DNA of 64,000 bases from Vandiemenella viatica (GCA_031002005.1 CM061920.1:121510095-121574094), one strand, 5' to 3'. Shown: positions 22,740 to 34,228, numbered from the stretch's first letter. The notes: a model not told the origin generated them from the letters alone. A program made the numbers and translations.

Positions 22740-23050
22740 TTAATATATAATTGGTTTCGAAGCAAAAGTTGATGTGATGGCTGATCGCACTCCCTTTAAA
22801 CCAAATAGAAATTCTTCATATTCTGCAGATTCTGATCCTTTATTTCAGCTAGTTAGGGTTTAGTAACCACGACCTATGAATCAATTGCAAGATAGCACGA
22901 TCGTCTCTGTCCGTGTCTTAATACGTCTCTTAATACTTTAAGTTCTTTAAGCTCAAGAGATTTTATTCAGATTTTCCACAGTCAACTCATAGGGCGAAAC
23001 ACAGGCCAAGTTCCGTATTTGGACAGATCAGGTCAACCTGTCATAACATT
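22740..23050. repeat. old interspersed repeat, copy 2
   Basis: This is the partner of 1271-1570 and ends with the same ATCAGGTCAACCTGTC block. It also shares TTTCGAAGCAAA and the AGCTCAAGAGATTTTATT region. Its class is unknown. Confidence 0.5.
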
Positions 23051-23686
23051 TGACCCTAAAACTAGAATTACTTTAGGCAAGAAAAGGTCAAGGGCTGACA
23101 ATAGTCATTAATAATGTCGTAAGCACCCACGACGTCAGCGTTGCAGTAAGGTAGGCATTTAGCCTATGTATTTTGTACATAATTACACTGAAAGTCCCTG
23201 CAACAGGAGTAAAAGCAGCTAATCTCGAGAAAAAACCTATACACGGTAATGCCTATACCTTAACCTGATTAATTTTCAGTATCGATAAACATACTGATTC
23301 CCTTCGAAGCGTTGTTTGTTGCAATTATATAATACCACACAATTTTGTTTGAATTCTAAGAAATCTAACAGAAACGTATAATTGATAATCGATTAGCCAA
23401 GGAATTACAAATGAACCTGCTTCATCGCTCCACCTTAATTGCTGGGTGTCACATCAACACAGCGGTATCTTAAATACCCACGAGTTGCAAAGGTGGGACA
23501 GGCTGATAAGGGAGTGTCCATAAATTACGTGGCTCCATTTTGGCCTCCCTCGAAACCCCTCTTCACTGTGGAAGGTAGCTTTTTCCCTATTAATTCCAGA
23601 AGATTTATCGTATCGTTTTCTCTTGACAGTCTATCGTTAACATTAGTGCGCATACATTGAACGCAACTGATATTTGCATAATGTAA

Positions 23687-23854
23687 TTATTTATAAACGT
23701 TTCTCGGGAAACAAACCGAGTAACATTATTATTGGTACACAATATTTCGGCGACATAAATACTCCGCCGTCATCTTAGGGTGTAGTTGAAGTTTGCCTTG
23801 AGCACGTTGTTATAATAATTACTCGCTTTGTTCCCAAGAAATGTTTATAAATAA
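23687..23854 (-). repeat. palindromic hammerhead element P2
   Basis: The left arm (TTATTTATAAACGTTTCTCG, GGAAAC, CCGAGTAA) is complementary to the right arm (TTACTCGC, GTTCCCAAGAAATGTTTATA). The centre holds a degenerate hammerhead-like motif on the minus strand. It lies inside the Harbinger-like element 23510-24977. Confidence 0.7.
23737..23783 (-). ncRNA. degenerate hammerhead-like motif HH2
   Basis: Read on the minus strand: ACAC, CCUAAGA (two changes from CUGANGA), UGAC, GGCG, a 12-nt loop, CGCC, GAA, AUAU, U (base 17), GUGU. Stem I (ACAC/GUGU) and stem II (GGCG/CGCC) still pair fully. The altered core and 4-nt insertion imply an inactive relic. Confidence 0.5.
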
Positions 23855-24227
23855 ACAACGCCAAGAAAAATTGTGTTCATATATGTACGTAATTATTAAT
23901 TAAATCTTTCTCACGTACATTTTGGATTTTTTTCCCTTGAGATGTTAATAAAAACATTCTCCTTATCTCATTCATCTTTGATCATTAATTGATAAAAATA
24001 AGACAATACAGTTTCCGGGAAAAAAAATTAAGAAGAGCTGCATTTTTTGTTTTCTTTTGCTGCAGTTTTGTCACATTTTTTTCCTACAGTACCAGGGAAT
24101 CATTCTTTGATCTGCTTAAAAGATTTCTATAACTCATTGGATGGTTAAAACTCTTTCGAAAATCATTTTTGATAAGCCTCGTAAATTTATTTTACAGCAC
24201 CTCTTCACACCACACTTTGAACTAAAA

Positions 24228-24435
24228 ACCGAGCGTGATGTGTGAGCGGTAACGTTCTGGCCTCGCATTCGACGTGGGTTCGAATCCCCGTCCGGGCACC
24301 CAGATTTGGGTTTTCCAAGGTTTCCCCAAATCACTAGGTGAATGCCGGTATGATTCCTTCCCGTTCGTATCCCAGTTCTCTTCAGGCTCTAATTACCTCG
24401 ATGTAGACGAGGCGTAAAGCCATAAGCAAATAAAA
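24228..24435 (+). repeat. SINE-A copy, full length
   Basis: The head CCGAGCGTGATGTGTGAGCG, the spacer TCTGGCCTCGCATTCG and a perfect B box GGTTCGAATCCCC are present. The body (CCAGATTTGGGTTTTCC, CCCCAAATCACT) and tail (AATTACCTCGATGTAGACGA, GGCGTAAAGCCATAAGCAAA) follow, ending in an A-rich stretch. A short internal deletion is visible near 24350 compared with 55529-55758. Confidence 0.85.
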
Positions 24436-24980
24436 TTGAACTGGAAATCCAGCTGGCAGATAAAAATTAGAATTATTTTATCAAGGAGCGGTGTGCTCAC
24501 ACGCGGGAAATCCTAATAAAAACTGCTTTATTTCAAATCATCAAAACAATACGAATGTCACTGCTGTGGAAAATTCAGGATGACATAAATAATCGAATTT
24601 CAATGTACGTACAACATGTGGAATGTTTTTCGAATCTTAATATGCCGTCGAATGTAGGTTGATTCAAATGCATCACTGCATCAGCCAAGTGCGATCCATC
24701 GCTATGACTTTAAGTCACCCGCATGCACAGCGCTGTTAATATATAGAATATCCAATTTACAAACGGAGATCATTAAATGACGGAAATAAATATCCACATA
24801 CTGTTGGTGTGTGTGTGGTGCACTGTACCTTATTTTAAATTGTGACAAATAATATGAATGAAACGCTACGTGGCTTGGCTTGAAACCCCCCCCCCCCCTA
24901 GCCCCACGTAGCTCAGCGCAGCTTTCTACCCACCCCCCTCCTCCCTAGACCAAGACACGTATTTTATGGACGATCCCTTA

Positions 24981-26218
24981 CAAATAGTGAAAAAATTTGC
25001 TCATAAATACTCAAAAGTTGTAACCATACATACTCTTCTTCAAAAGAAGGTTGTTGAAGACTCCTAATTACGTAGATATTTTAATTTTTCTAAAATTATT
25101 ATTCTCTTTTGTGAAAGAGATGAGACCACTCCTATAGTACACTGTTTAAAAGCAAGGTTTTGGAATTGCCGTTCACCAAATCTTCGCATAAGATGCAAGT
25201 GGAATTTTGTATTGAGCCCAGTCATACGACGCGTGATTAACCGATGTTATTTACGACATTGCGTGCGCGCTCGTGATCGCGTTGACCAAACTGCCTGCCT
25301 ACACGGAACCGCCTGCTCTGAATACAACAGGCCCACTCGGGGTGATGGGGATTTTCACACAGTCATTAACGTGTACAAGCGACATGTAAACACATTAACA
25401 TTTAAAACTCTCGTCAAACGCTATTTATACTGCGCTCCAAATACATGATGGGTATTGTGAGTGTAAATAACAAAGAATGTTGTTGATTTTTCGTGGAACA
25501 AAGCAGTAACACTTTACAATCGGTATTTCAAGTCCATTACCCTGAAACATAGGATTGTTAGCAAATGCGATGTTCCAAGCAGCATTACAAACTGGACGAG
25601 CTTTATGTTAGAACAAAATTTAAAACTGAACTTCGCAAATATTTTTTTTCTCTTAAATGCCCATCATTATTTTTCAGTGACGTTCATGTATATTACCTAT
25701 TTGCATTACTTTAACAATTTTATGGCCGTAAAATTTTTTTAAAGTTAAAACTTGTCAACATCTGATTCCGTTTACAAGATGCTTATCTTCAATGGCCAAC
25801 CACGTCGACCATGTTGTTCTTTATGTTAGAGAATTTTAAGTTCTAACTTAGAATTTGAAGACCGTATTACTTGTACATACGGTGAACAGTCAATACAGTA
25901 TCCCTATTCTAATTCGCTGCAGTGTGTTATGACAAATTTGGAAATGTTATCCAAAGTTAAGACTTATGATGTATCCTATACCGTTCTATTCAAAACTAAT
26001 TATAAACTATCGAAGAGATTTCTGACTTTCTACATTCGTTGATGAATTAGAGTAACATCCCCATATTTTGTAACTTTCTTTGTTGTCTTCCTTTCCTTAT
26101 GAATATATACAGTGCGTAAATGATAAAAATCCCTATGTTCCTACCACCATTTGAAACTGCTATTAATCACCCCGGAGAATTTTATGCCTGTGCATTACTT
26201 GCAGGTTCACTTCAGTAT
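24981..26218. other. unique intergenic stretch
   Basis: No gene is supported. A GC-richer patch at 25210-25400 holds a 78-codon open frame with no family motif. Otherwise the stretch is AT-rich and featureless. Confidence 0.4.
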
Positions 26219-26414
26219 TGCAATGAACTCTTGACGGATGTACCGCGGGTTTGTGCTGTGAAAACACGATATTTCGACGACTAAATAAAATATTTGTTGG
26301 TCAGCGGACCATTACAAATCTTTTCGCAGATGAGGAACACTACGAGACTACTCGTCGAAATATCGTGTTTTCACTCCACAGTCTGGCGGTACACTCGTGA
26401 AGACTACATTGCAA
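26219..26414 (+). repeat. palindromic hammerhead element P3 (eroded)
   Basis: The left arm TTGCAATGAACTCTTGACGG, GTACCGC and GAAAACACGATATTTCGACG is complementary to the right arm ending ACTACATTGCAA. The right half keeps CUCGUC-GAA-AUAU-C-GUGUUUUC, the 3' half of a hammerhead, but the CUGANGA core is lost (about 26333-26355). The inner arm matches P1 (AACACGATATTTCGACGACT), so it is the same family. Confidence 0.7.
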
Positions 26415-26487
26415 TGATACCTAGCGAAAGTCTCCTTTACACGCTTTAGTATTGATAAGTTAACGAAAGCATTCCCGGCGTGTCGAT

Positions 26488-26708
26488 GCAATGTAATCTT
26501 CGCGGGTTCGCTGCCGGATTGTGTGTGCGAAAGACGAGCTTTCGGCGACGAACTCTAACGCCATCTTCAGGCCTGGTGTTCACGCTGTGATGAACAGAGC
26601 TGCAATGCCATTCCCTGGCGCCACGCCAGAGACTGACATTGCAATCGTCGCCGAAAGCTCGTCTTTCGCACACACAATACGACAGCGAACCCATGAAGAT
26701 TACATTGC
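26488..26708 (-). repeat. palindromic hammerhead element P4
   Basis: The inverted repeat begins GCAATGTAATCTTCGCGGGT and ends with the near-complement. The arms continue through GTGTGTGCGAAAGACGAGCT and TTCGGCGACGA almost unchanged. The hammerhead-like motif lies in the left half on the minus strand (26531-26573). It starts only about 70 bp after P3 and shares its terminus. Confidence 0.8.
26531..26573 (-). ncRNA. hammerhead-like ribozyme motif HH4
   Basis: Read on the minus strand: AGGC (stem I), CUGAAGA (core), one extra U, GGCG (stem II), an 11-nt loop UUAGAGUUCGU, CGCC (stem II), GAA, AGCU, C (base 17), GUCU (stem I). Stem I pairs G-C, U-G, C-G, U-A. Stem II pairs 4 of 4. AGCU is self-complementary. 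The whole motif is 43 nt, the same length as HH1, but with different stem sequences that remain paired, so the pairing looks selected rather than chance. Confidence 0.7.
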
Positions 26709-27119
26709 GCTTTAGTATTATTCACAAAGCTTCTCTGAAAACAATATAAAAAAAGGTTGTCTGGCGCGTATGCGAACAGATTGTCTACGTCTGAGACTGG
26801 AGAGAAACGTATCGAGTGTCTTGGCGGAGCGAAGGAATGTAGCCGACAGTGGTCCATCAGTTGACAAGTTTGGTGCCGCGCTAAATGGCAGCTGGGCGGT
26901 CAAGGCGAGCCTGATGGCCGATGTCCGTCCGGCAAGTGGTTTACGGCGGACGAGATAAACGTAATGAAAAACGTAACTTACAACAAGGTTTCAGGAAATG
27001 TGCACATCGCTTTGTACAATGGTCGATTCAATAATAACGCGTGTAGCGTTATTAGTCGGGATATCCCCAAAGAGTTCGGTCACCGACTGGAGTTTCTACT
27101 TGCCACGCATGCGCCTCAG
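26709..27119. other. GC-richer unique block
   Basis: Positions about 26760-26960 are clearly more GC-rich than the flanks and hold short open frames on both strands (about 60 codons) with no motif. No tRNA-like boxes and no repeat relatives were seen in the window. The identity is unknown. Confidence 0.35.
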
Positions 27120-27352
27120 TAGTGATTACCTTAACATAAACCTGTAATCCTACCGGGTAAAGGGAATCTACATTTTAACGTGGAATACTAACCACGAAAA
27201 CGTTCTTGCGTACTTCACGTTAAACAGCTAACTGAACCAGAGGTGAAGGTCGGATTAAGGGCCTTTGAAAATCCTGGCCGAGACGGGGATCCGAATCTGG
27301 GGGATTTCGAGTCCAACCAGACGCCTTAGCTACTGATCTTCTTGACCGTTCT
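27120..27352 (-). repeat. SINE-B copy, decayed
   Basis: The body landmarks GTAATCCTACCGGGTAAAGG, TTCACGTTAAACAGCTAACT and AGAGGTGAAGGTCGG are present, with a tRNA-like head at the right (complement of GGGGATCCGAATCTGGGG). The B box has mutated. Confidence 0.7.
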
Positions 27353-28046
27353 CAATTGTCAGTGTGAGTGGGCAAGACTCGTGCGTCAGAATGTGTTGAA
27401 TCCTCGGCCCATTTTCCAATTGAGAGTAGAAGGCCTTTAAATAAATGTCTTAGAAAAAATAATAAATCCATATGTTTCATAGAGAGATACGACCTAAAAC
27501 TTTCTCCGTGAAATCTATAATAGCATTTCCCACGACGAAGAACGGACATTACTCTACACACCAAAATAAAACATAGCTCTAATACAAACAAGTTTAAAAA
27601 TTTGAATGCTTGCAACCAATCAGAAGGTTAACATTGGATGGCATCAAAGTATTAAGCATTGCTACCTCAAGCTGACTACTTTCATATAAAAGTAAAAGCG
27701 CTTGTTTGTATTAGTGGAATAATATTTTCAGAAATTTATTTGTTGACTTTATCTTTACTTCTCTACAGATCACTGTTCCATGCTTGCGTCCAATAAATTT
27801 GAGTTTATCGCAAGAAGACACTTTTTGTTTAAGTAATTAGTCTAAAATACTAAAGCCGTTGGGTGGCGTCAAACAGCCTAGTCTAAGTAAACTAAAGAAC
27901 ATTGCATTATTCGTGTAAGGGAAACGGTATTCCTGGTTAGTGACTGCTGACATTATTTTGTTTCTGGTCGGAGGAACCGGTTACACATTTTTCATACAAT
28001 TTTTCATGTTGCTGTCAACAATTTTATATACACTTACCATATCTTA
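27353..28046. other. unique AT-rich intergenic stretch
   Basis: No gene, repeat or structure recognised. Confidence 0.45.
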
Positions 28047-28503
28047 CAGGGTATTTAAAAAATGGCCGGTATATTTGAAAAATCAATAAAAACTAAACTG
28101 GCAGCGACAGAAATACACCGTTTGTTGCAATATGCTTGGGATAACAGTCAGGCAGACAAACTTTCGAAATTAGTTACAACAGATGGCGCTGTAGTCTGGA
28201 AAAATCAAAGTTCTAAGGGATAAACCATTTTTTCACAGCAAACTTGCAATCTGTGAACAGCACACGCTTATAGCAGAAAGACGACTTACAGAATGGTGAA
28301 CTCACAGAGTGAGTTTACTTCTATCTCTTTCAAATCGCCTGCTGCACCATCTGTTGCTGAAAATTGTAACTAATTTCGAAAGTTTGTCTGCCTGAAAATT
28401 TACTATTGTCCCAAGCATATTGAAACAAACGGTGTATTTCTATCGCTGACCGTATTGTTTTTATTGATTTTTAAAATATACTGGTGATTTTTTGAAACAC
28501 CTG
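28047..28503. mobile_element. foldback (long-TIR) non-autonomous element, 457 bp
   Basis: The arms of about 140 bp are inverted copies. The left begins CAGGGTATTTAAAAAATGGC and the right, read inward, CAGGTGTTTCAAAAAATCAC. Shared inner landmarks are AAATCAATAAAAAC, GAAATACACCGTTTGTT, CAATATGCTTGGGA and AGGCAGACAAACTTTCGAAA. The centre is about 170 bp without a coding frame. No clear target duplication was found. The CAGGGTGTTTC-type end is common in insect DNA elements, but I cannot place its superfamily. Confidence 0.75.
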
Positions 28504-31500
28504 GACCTGGTAGTTGATATTCAGAATTTTCGCTCAACATTCAGGACGCGTTATCATCTTGGAGGCTGTAAATATTGATTTGGGGCCTACAGTTTACCAG
28601 GGGCAACCTGTACACTGTAATCAGATAGCACACTGAAAATCTGGGTGGTGTTTGCTACAATGCTAGCTAGCCATGCGACCGATATTCGATAGTCGCGCCG
28701 ATGTCACTGTATTGGAATTCGCCGGATACCTGTGATACGCTGGACTGACAGACGGCCGAGATAGTGGGTCCTAGTAAGCTTGGAGCATATGCGACGAATT
28801 ACTGAAATTAAACATTAAATTACCGAAAACAACTGTTAAAGGGCACCAAATTTTAATGAACAGCCCTGGTTGGTGAGCGTTAGTAGTCGAGTCAGCATTA
28901 GAGAGATACCGGGTACAACTCCAAGGACAGTCTCTCACTGTTTCAGGAAATCACTTCAGCTGAATGCCGACCATGAATGACTTCCTTCCCATTTACTTGC
29001 TCTTGACAAAACCATCTACATGAAGTTTGTCATTTTCTACCATTCCTTTACGCGTCATTGACTTAAGAAGGATATTAACATTTCAGGCAAATGCGTAGAT
29101 AAGGCACTAGAGCGTCTGACTGAGTTCGATACCCGATGAAGCCAATGATTTTTCTTACAAGCTGGACGTTCGGAACGGCTCGAGTACCGATCTAAAAACT
29201 TTCAAGTACCAGACCTCATTAAAAGCAAATTCTTTTTGACAAATTTTAGCAACAATAACAAGGAAATTAATAAAATATCACAGTAGTTTTAGGCCAATTG
29301 TTTGTGTTTTCACACCAGTTAATTTCTTGTATCTGGTTAAGTAATTTTTTGTTATTTTAAAATACGAGTATTCGTATCTCAGATATTATATCACCTTTGA
29401 AATCATTTGGTGTTCTATTTGCATTTTTCTTATCTAATTCTTTAAAAAAACATATTTTTAACCTTTCTTTAAAGATACCGGTAAATGGCTGTTAAAAAAA
29501 TACTAAAAGATAACAAATGACCATCACGAATTCGAAAGTGAATGGATTGAGTCTTTTGCTTCATCGAGAACTCAAATAGTCTTCCCACATGTCTTATTTG
29601 AAAAGAACAACCTACAAAAAATAAGAAGTCTGATAAAAAAAGACACTTTCAAACAAAGATCCTCTCATTCGCCATAACATATCCCGTTGGTGATATGCGA
29701 AAGGAAACAGTGGAAGAACTTCAAAGAAGCCTTAAATATATATATATGTATATAACTAATAGTTGGTTGCAGTCTGCTTAATCTCGTTAATTTGACAGCT
29801 TCATCGTGTGCCAGAAAATTTTCAAGAGAGGTTGTTTGGTTCGACATACATGTGTGACAAACTTTTTACAACATGAAGTTCACTAAAATCCAAATAGCCC
29901 ATGAACTTTTGGATTTATCTTTGTAATTAAATCGATAAATTACGCACGTAGTATTTTAATAATTTGAATGGAAATACAAGCGTTTTGTTCTTATTAATTC
30001 ACATTAATTAATTTAATTTTGAATTATTTTTTATGAATATATTATTTACATAAAAAGGTGTATTGATAATTCAATAAATTATATTAAAATTATTTATTAA
30101 AATATTATCGGTCCTATGGCTCTTTTAGATTTTTCCCGACGCCTTTAATAGTGAAATTGTCGACAACTGTCTTAGGATAATACTCATGCGGTATGGAAAC
30201 TCCTCGGTCGTACGTTACTCCATAAATCTGTTTGTAACATTGAATAAAACTGTAGAACGTAGTAGTAAAGGACTGCTTATTTGTAGAGCATATTGAACAT
30301 CAAATATTTGTGGAATTTCATACGTGTTAGTTCGCCAGTAGCTTCACCGTCTACTGTTGAGGGCGAGAACTTTTCAGATCACGTATTGCAATCGATCATG
30401 CAGCTTTTACTATCCGAAATAAAACACTGATAATCTCAGGATTAGAATGTTAAACGCGGCGTTGTCGAAAGTGAATCGACATCGTTCGCTCAGCCACAGA
30501 GGGGAAAATAATGCTCATTCGTCCAAACGAGATGGAAACTCTATTCTGCACATCTCAAACACACAAAAACATCCAGACCCTTTTTCCGCCTCCTTCAACG
30601 ACAAATTTCTGTGAATCCTATGTTTAGAACTCATCTTTCATGTGAGCAAAGTAAGAAAATTTTTGTCCCATATTGTACATATACAGTAAATCTTCTTTTA
30701 AAAAACAACCATCAGTTCACTTCTTTCTTGTACAAATGAAAATATTTTCTTAAAATGTTTCATTTCTTCGCACCATTTTCTCATACTTTGCACACTGTCA
30801 TTTTAAAATTTATTTTAACAAAAGGAAGACATGCTAAAAAAAAGACTTTCTTGAATACCTAAGATAGGTCTTGATAGAATTCTCTTCAGGTATTACAAGC
30901 ATTGCTTTAGGGGAAAAGTTGTATATATAGGTTAATGGTTACGGATGGTGAAGTGAAAGGTGAATAGCAAGAGCTACAGTATACATATATATCATCATGC
31001 ATTAGCGGCAGTCCGTTATGTTTTCAAAACAGAAGAATCATTGGCAATCTACTTGAACGTGATTGGAAACACACGTCTGTAAGAACCGAGGTGACCGCAC
31101 GGAGGATTTTGTTGCACTGTACAGTATACTGGCCTACTATCTACATAAATTCTTGTAGGACTTAGTTTCGAGTCATCTCTAGATAAAACTCTGTACCTGT
31201 CAATTGTATTGTTACTATGTGATCAGGATTATATCTCCATGGATAAGCGTAGGCTGAAAATTCATTTTAGACGACGCTGTGCTTAATGTCTTCAGGATGG
31301 AGTAAAAGCAATTTCCTTTTGCAACGAATAGTAGATTTCGTTTTGCATGGGTAAGTACCTCTCTCTCTCTCTCTCTCCGTTTCTCTCTCTTGGGATAAAT
31401 GACTTGGTATCAGGTCACGGACCATCAAGAACTAAACGACTTATGTGAATGTTGCCACCCTACTTCCGAGGTATTTATTACTATTATCAATGAGTTAATT

Positions 31501-32888
31501 GCAGAAGAACAACTGCAATCCATTGTTTACTAATTTTTATTGTGAATTTTGTGACTAATCAGGCTAGCCTTATTGATTGCTTTAATTTGCTCATTCAGCT
31601 GCGAGAGGTCTGAAATCAGGCACGCGGGATAGTCTATAGAGCTATCTAACTTATCAGTTTATTTTATCGTCATCTGCAACGCCACCATGCAAAGTGTGGT
31701 ATTGTTAACTTCCGGTCTCCACTGTGCGTTTGTTTTCGTTTGCGATGCAGTCTGTGTACAAGAATTTGACAGGTAAAAAGCCAAAGTAATTACTTTATAA
31801 AGCCGGAGCACTTAACATTACATTAATCAACAAATGATTAATTGGTAAGAATTCAAACCATCGAAGCCAATTAAGCCTTGAATTTTCTGTTTAATTTGGG
31901 ACTCTTGCCGGCGTTTTCCAACTCGTTTTGAACTGCTTGAAATCATATTAAAATTATAAATGTCTGATCTTAGGCCAAAGTGTTTTTATAAATTTTTTGG
32001 GTTGTATTTAGTGGTAGTATAGGAGAAAAAACTCCTGAACATGAGTCAAACATTGTTTTAAGTCGAATTTTTTGTTCTGTAAGCTAATTTCTTAGAGATT
32101 TGTTTAACGAGTTTCGTGCTGAGTCTGAAATATTTTTATTTTAGCCATTAGTTTTTTTATATATATATATTCCTTTTGTTGAGTTTGAAAGATCGGTTCA
32201 TGTTGCTGGTCGTCTGCAAAATTTGCGTCAATTGACGGCAAATTTAGTCTTGGAACCGTTGGAGGTTTAAACTACTGTTTTTTTTTTTTAAACTTCCTTT
32301 AAAATGCTGTTCTCACTATGGATTGTTCAACTTCAGAGAAATATCTTAGTTGGAACATATTTTTCTCATCTACATATTTCTTTTAAAAAAAAATCGCCTG
32401 GGGAAGATAACCTCGATAAAACTATTTAATACTTTTTTGTCAGTTAAATAGAGTTACAGTCGATCTAAAATATTTCTAAAGCTTATTTTCTCATAGAATG
32501 TAGCAGAAAAAGGTAAGCAATCCCCTGAAAATCAAGGCTATTGTCGCGGTTATGCTGGTGGTTTAGTTACAATACTTACTGTGAACCTTTAAAGCTTCCG
32601 CGCACTCACTAGATTCTTTCTCTGACGGCCGCCAACCAACGCTATGTTGGTAAATGAAATGAAAATGCACATTTTTAATTGAAACACACGCGTTTAATAG
32701 TTAATAAGATAATCTCGCTCCAACTCCCAACCTTTATGAAAGTTCGCTATCGATACTTCGATCCTTTAAGATTACAGGTAATGCCTCCGATAAATTTGTG
32801 CTGAATAACACACATTCTTTTCATTCATACTTCAACTCCCTTAATAGTTCTTAGACCATACCTATGGCTCACCACGAAACAATTCATA
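28504..32888. other. long unique stretch with weak SINE traces and candidate regulatory DNA
   Basis: No gene is supported. A tRNA-like trace lies at about 28865-29000 (possible old SINE-A), and another at 29085-29165 has GAGTTCGATACCC. A (CT)n run is at about 31357-31390. The block 31550-31930 is rich in homeodomain and GATA-type motifs (TGATTAATTGG, TTACATTAATC, CTTATCAG) plus TGTGGT, and has no repeat relative here; it is a candidate enhancer only. 29,200-30,110 is very AT-rich. Confidence 0.35.
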
Positions 32889-32890
32889 TA

Positions 32891-34228
32891 CGAGGGTTGT
32901 TTTTTAAGTAAGGGACGTTCGCGCGTATAGTCCCGTAGTTCGCGCGGACGCCGCAACAATCCACCGCGCCACTTGCCGGCATCCTTCCCGTTCACACTGA
33001 TGCCAGTTGCAGCTCTGTAGCTGACGTGTACGCATATCGCTGTGCTACTTTATATTGTTTATGATTATTGAATCGTCCGCCGCGTGTGAGAAACGGTCAG
33101 TGATACGTTTTTTGACCGCGAGAAGCCTATCAGCTGCAGAAATTCATCGTCAGTTAACAGAAGTTTATGGCTTGAATGCAATGAGTGAAGGGAAAGTGCG
33201 TCAATGGGTTAGAGAGTTTAAAAATGGCCGTCAAAACGTCCATGACGAAGAACGCTCAGGCCGGCCCTCTGTGATCACTGATGATTTGGTGGCTGCAGAT
33301 GAAACAAAGATTCGTGAGGACAGAAGATTCACAATTTCCACTCTTTCTTTAGAATTTCTACAAGTTTCTAGATCGGTTTTGTACAAAATTGTGTCTGAAA
33401 ACCTAAAGTTTAAGAAACTCTGTTCTCGGTGGGTACCCACACTCCTCACAGAGGACAACAAAGGGATGAGATTTGCCACTACATTGGACTTTTTGATTCG
33501 TTACGAGGAAGAAGGGGATGACATGTTGAGTCAAATTGTCACTGGAGATGAAACATGGGTATCCCATTATCACTCCCGAAAGCAAGCGAAAATCGATGGA
33601 ATGCCGACACACAACCTCACCCGTCAAGGTCAAAGCCAAACAGACGCTGTCAAAGCGCAAGATTATGGCAACTATGTTCTAGGACCGGCGCGGTGTTTTG
33701 CTAGTGAACTTTATGCCACGAGGAACGACAATCAACTCAGATGCCTACTGTGCAACTCTAAATAAGCTCCTCAGAGCAATTCATAACAAAAGGCGCGGCA
33801 TGCTGACAAAAGGAGTTTTGCTCCTGCACGATAACGCTAGGCCTCACACCTCTCAAAAGACTCGGGATTTGATTGATTCTTTTGGCTGGGAAGTTTTGGA
33901 CCATCCACCATACAACCCCGACCTTGCTCCTAGCGATTTTCACCTTTTCCGGTACCTGAAACACCATTTTGGCGGGCAGCGCTTCAATGACGACGATTAA
34001 GTGAAAGCGGCCGTGAACTCTTGGCTGCCGGAGCAGGCGGCCGAATTCTTTGAAGAGGGAATTAAAAACTTAGTTGTACGGTATGACAAGTGCTTAAATA
34101 AACAAGGCAACTATGTAGAAAAATAGGTAAAAGTGTGTAGAATCAGAAAATAAAAGTATTTTTATAAAAGTATTTGTATCTTTAAAAAAAAATAAAACCG
34201 GCCCTTACTTAAAAAAAAAAAACCCTCT
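32891..34228 (+). mobile_element. mariner-family DNA transposon, 1.34 kb, near complete but dead
   Basis: The ends are inverted repeats: left CGAGGGTTGTTTTTTAAGTA and right, read inward, GAGGGTTTTTTTTTTTTAAG then TAAGGG. A TA precedes the left end (32889-32890) and a TA lies at 34228-34229 at the right end, as expected for mariner; the terminal base at the right is uncertain. The transposase frame (33055-34126) occupies the middle. Length and layout match a full-size mariner (about 1.3 kb). The frame has few lesions, so the insertion is fairly young. Confidence 0.92.
33055..34126 (+). pseudogene. mariner transposase pseudogene
   Basis: Mariner transposases cut and paste DNA at TA sites with a D,D34D triad. 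Seen here: an N-terminal helix-turn-helix region (RSVIRFLTARSLSAAEIHRQ), HDEERSGRPSVITDD linker, TGDETWVSHY (first Asp, codon 33547-33549), LHDNARPH (second Asp) and YNPDLAPSDFHLF (third Asp). The second-to-third spacing counts exactly 34. Three lesions: one extra base near 33571 (CATTAT-C-ACTCCC) shifts the frame, a TAG at 33680-33682 sits where Trp is expected (F-stop-D-R-R), and a TAA at 33998-34000 precedes the last ~40 codons. About 357 codons in all, the usual family size. All catalytic Asp residues are still encoded. Confidence 0.92.

Larger units (their letters stand above)
23510..24977. mobile_element. PIF/Harbinger-like element, 1.47 kb, with nested insertions
   Basis: The ends GGGAGTGTCCATAAATTACG and, from the right, GGGATCGTCCATAAAATACG are inverted repeats of the same family as 17985-18326 and 63308-63652. 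TAA lies at 23507-23509 and TTA at 24978-24980, an imperfect 3-bp duplication. The right part (24780-24977) aligns with 63430-63652: both contain CACATRCTGTTG-type text, TGTGACAAATA, a poly-C run and CCACGTAGC. A hammerhead palindrome (23687-23854) and a SINE-A copy (24228-24435) interrupt it, which accounts for part of the extra length. No transposase is recognisable. Confidence 0.7.

Noticed and set aside
23441..23660. 73-codon frame across the Harbinger-like left end
   Set aside because: It spans an element boundary and has no motif.
31340..31356. Strong splice donor ATGGGTAAGTACC as evidence of an exon
   Set aside because: No open reading frame or acceptor with coding signal accompanies it; single donor matches are common.
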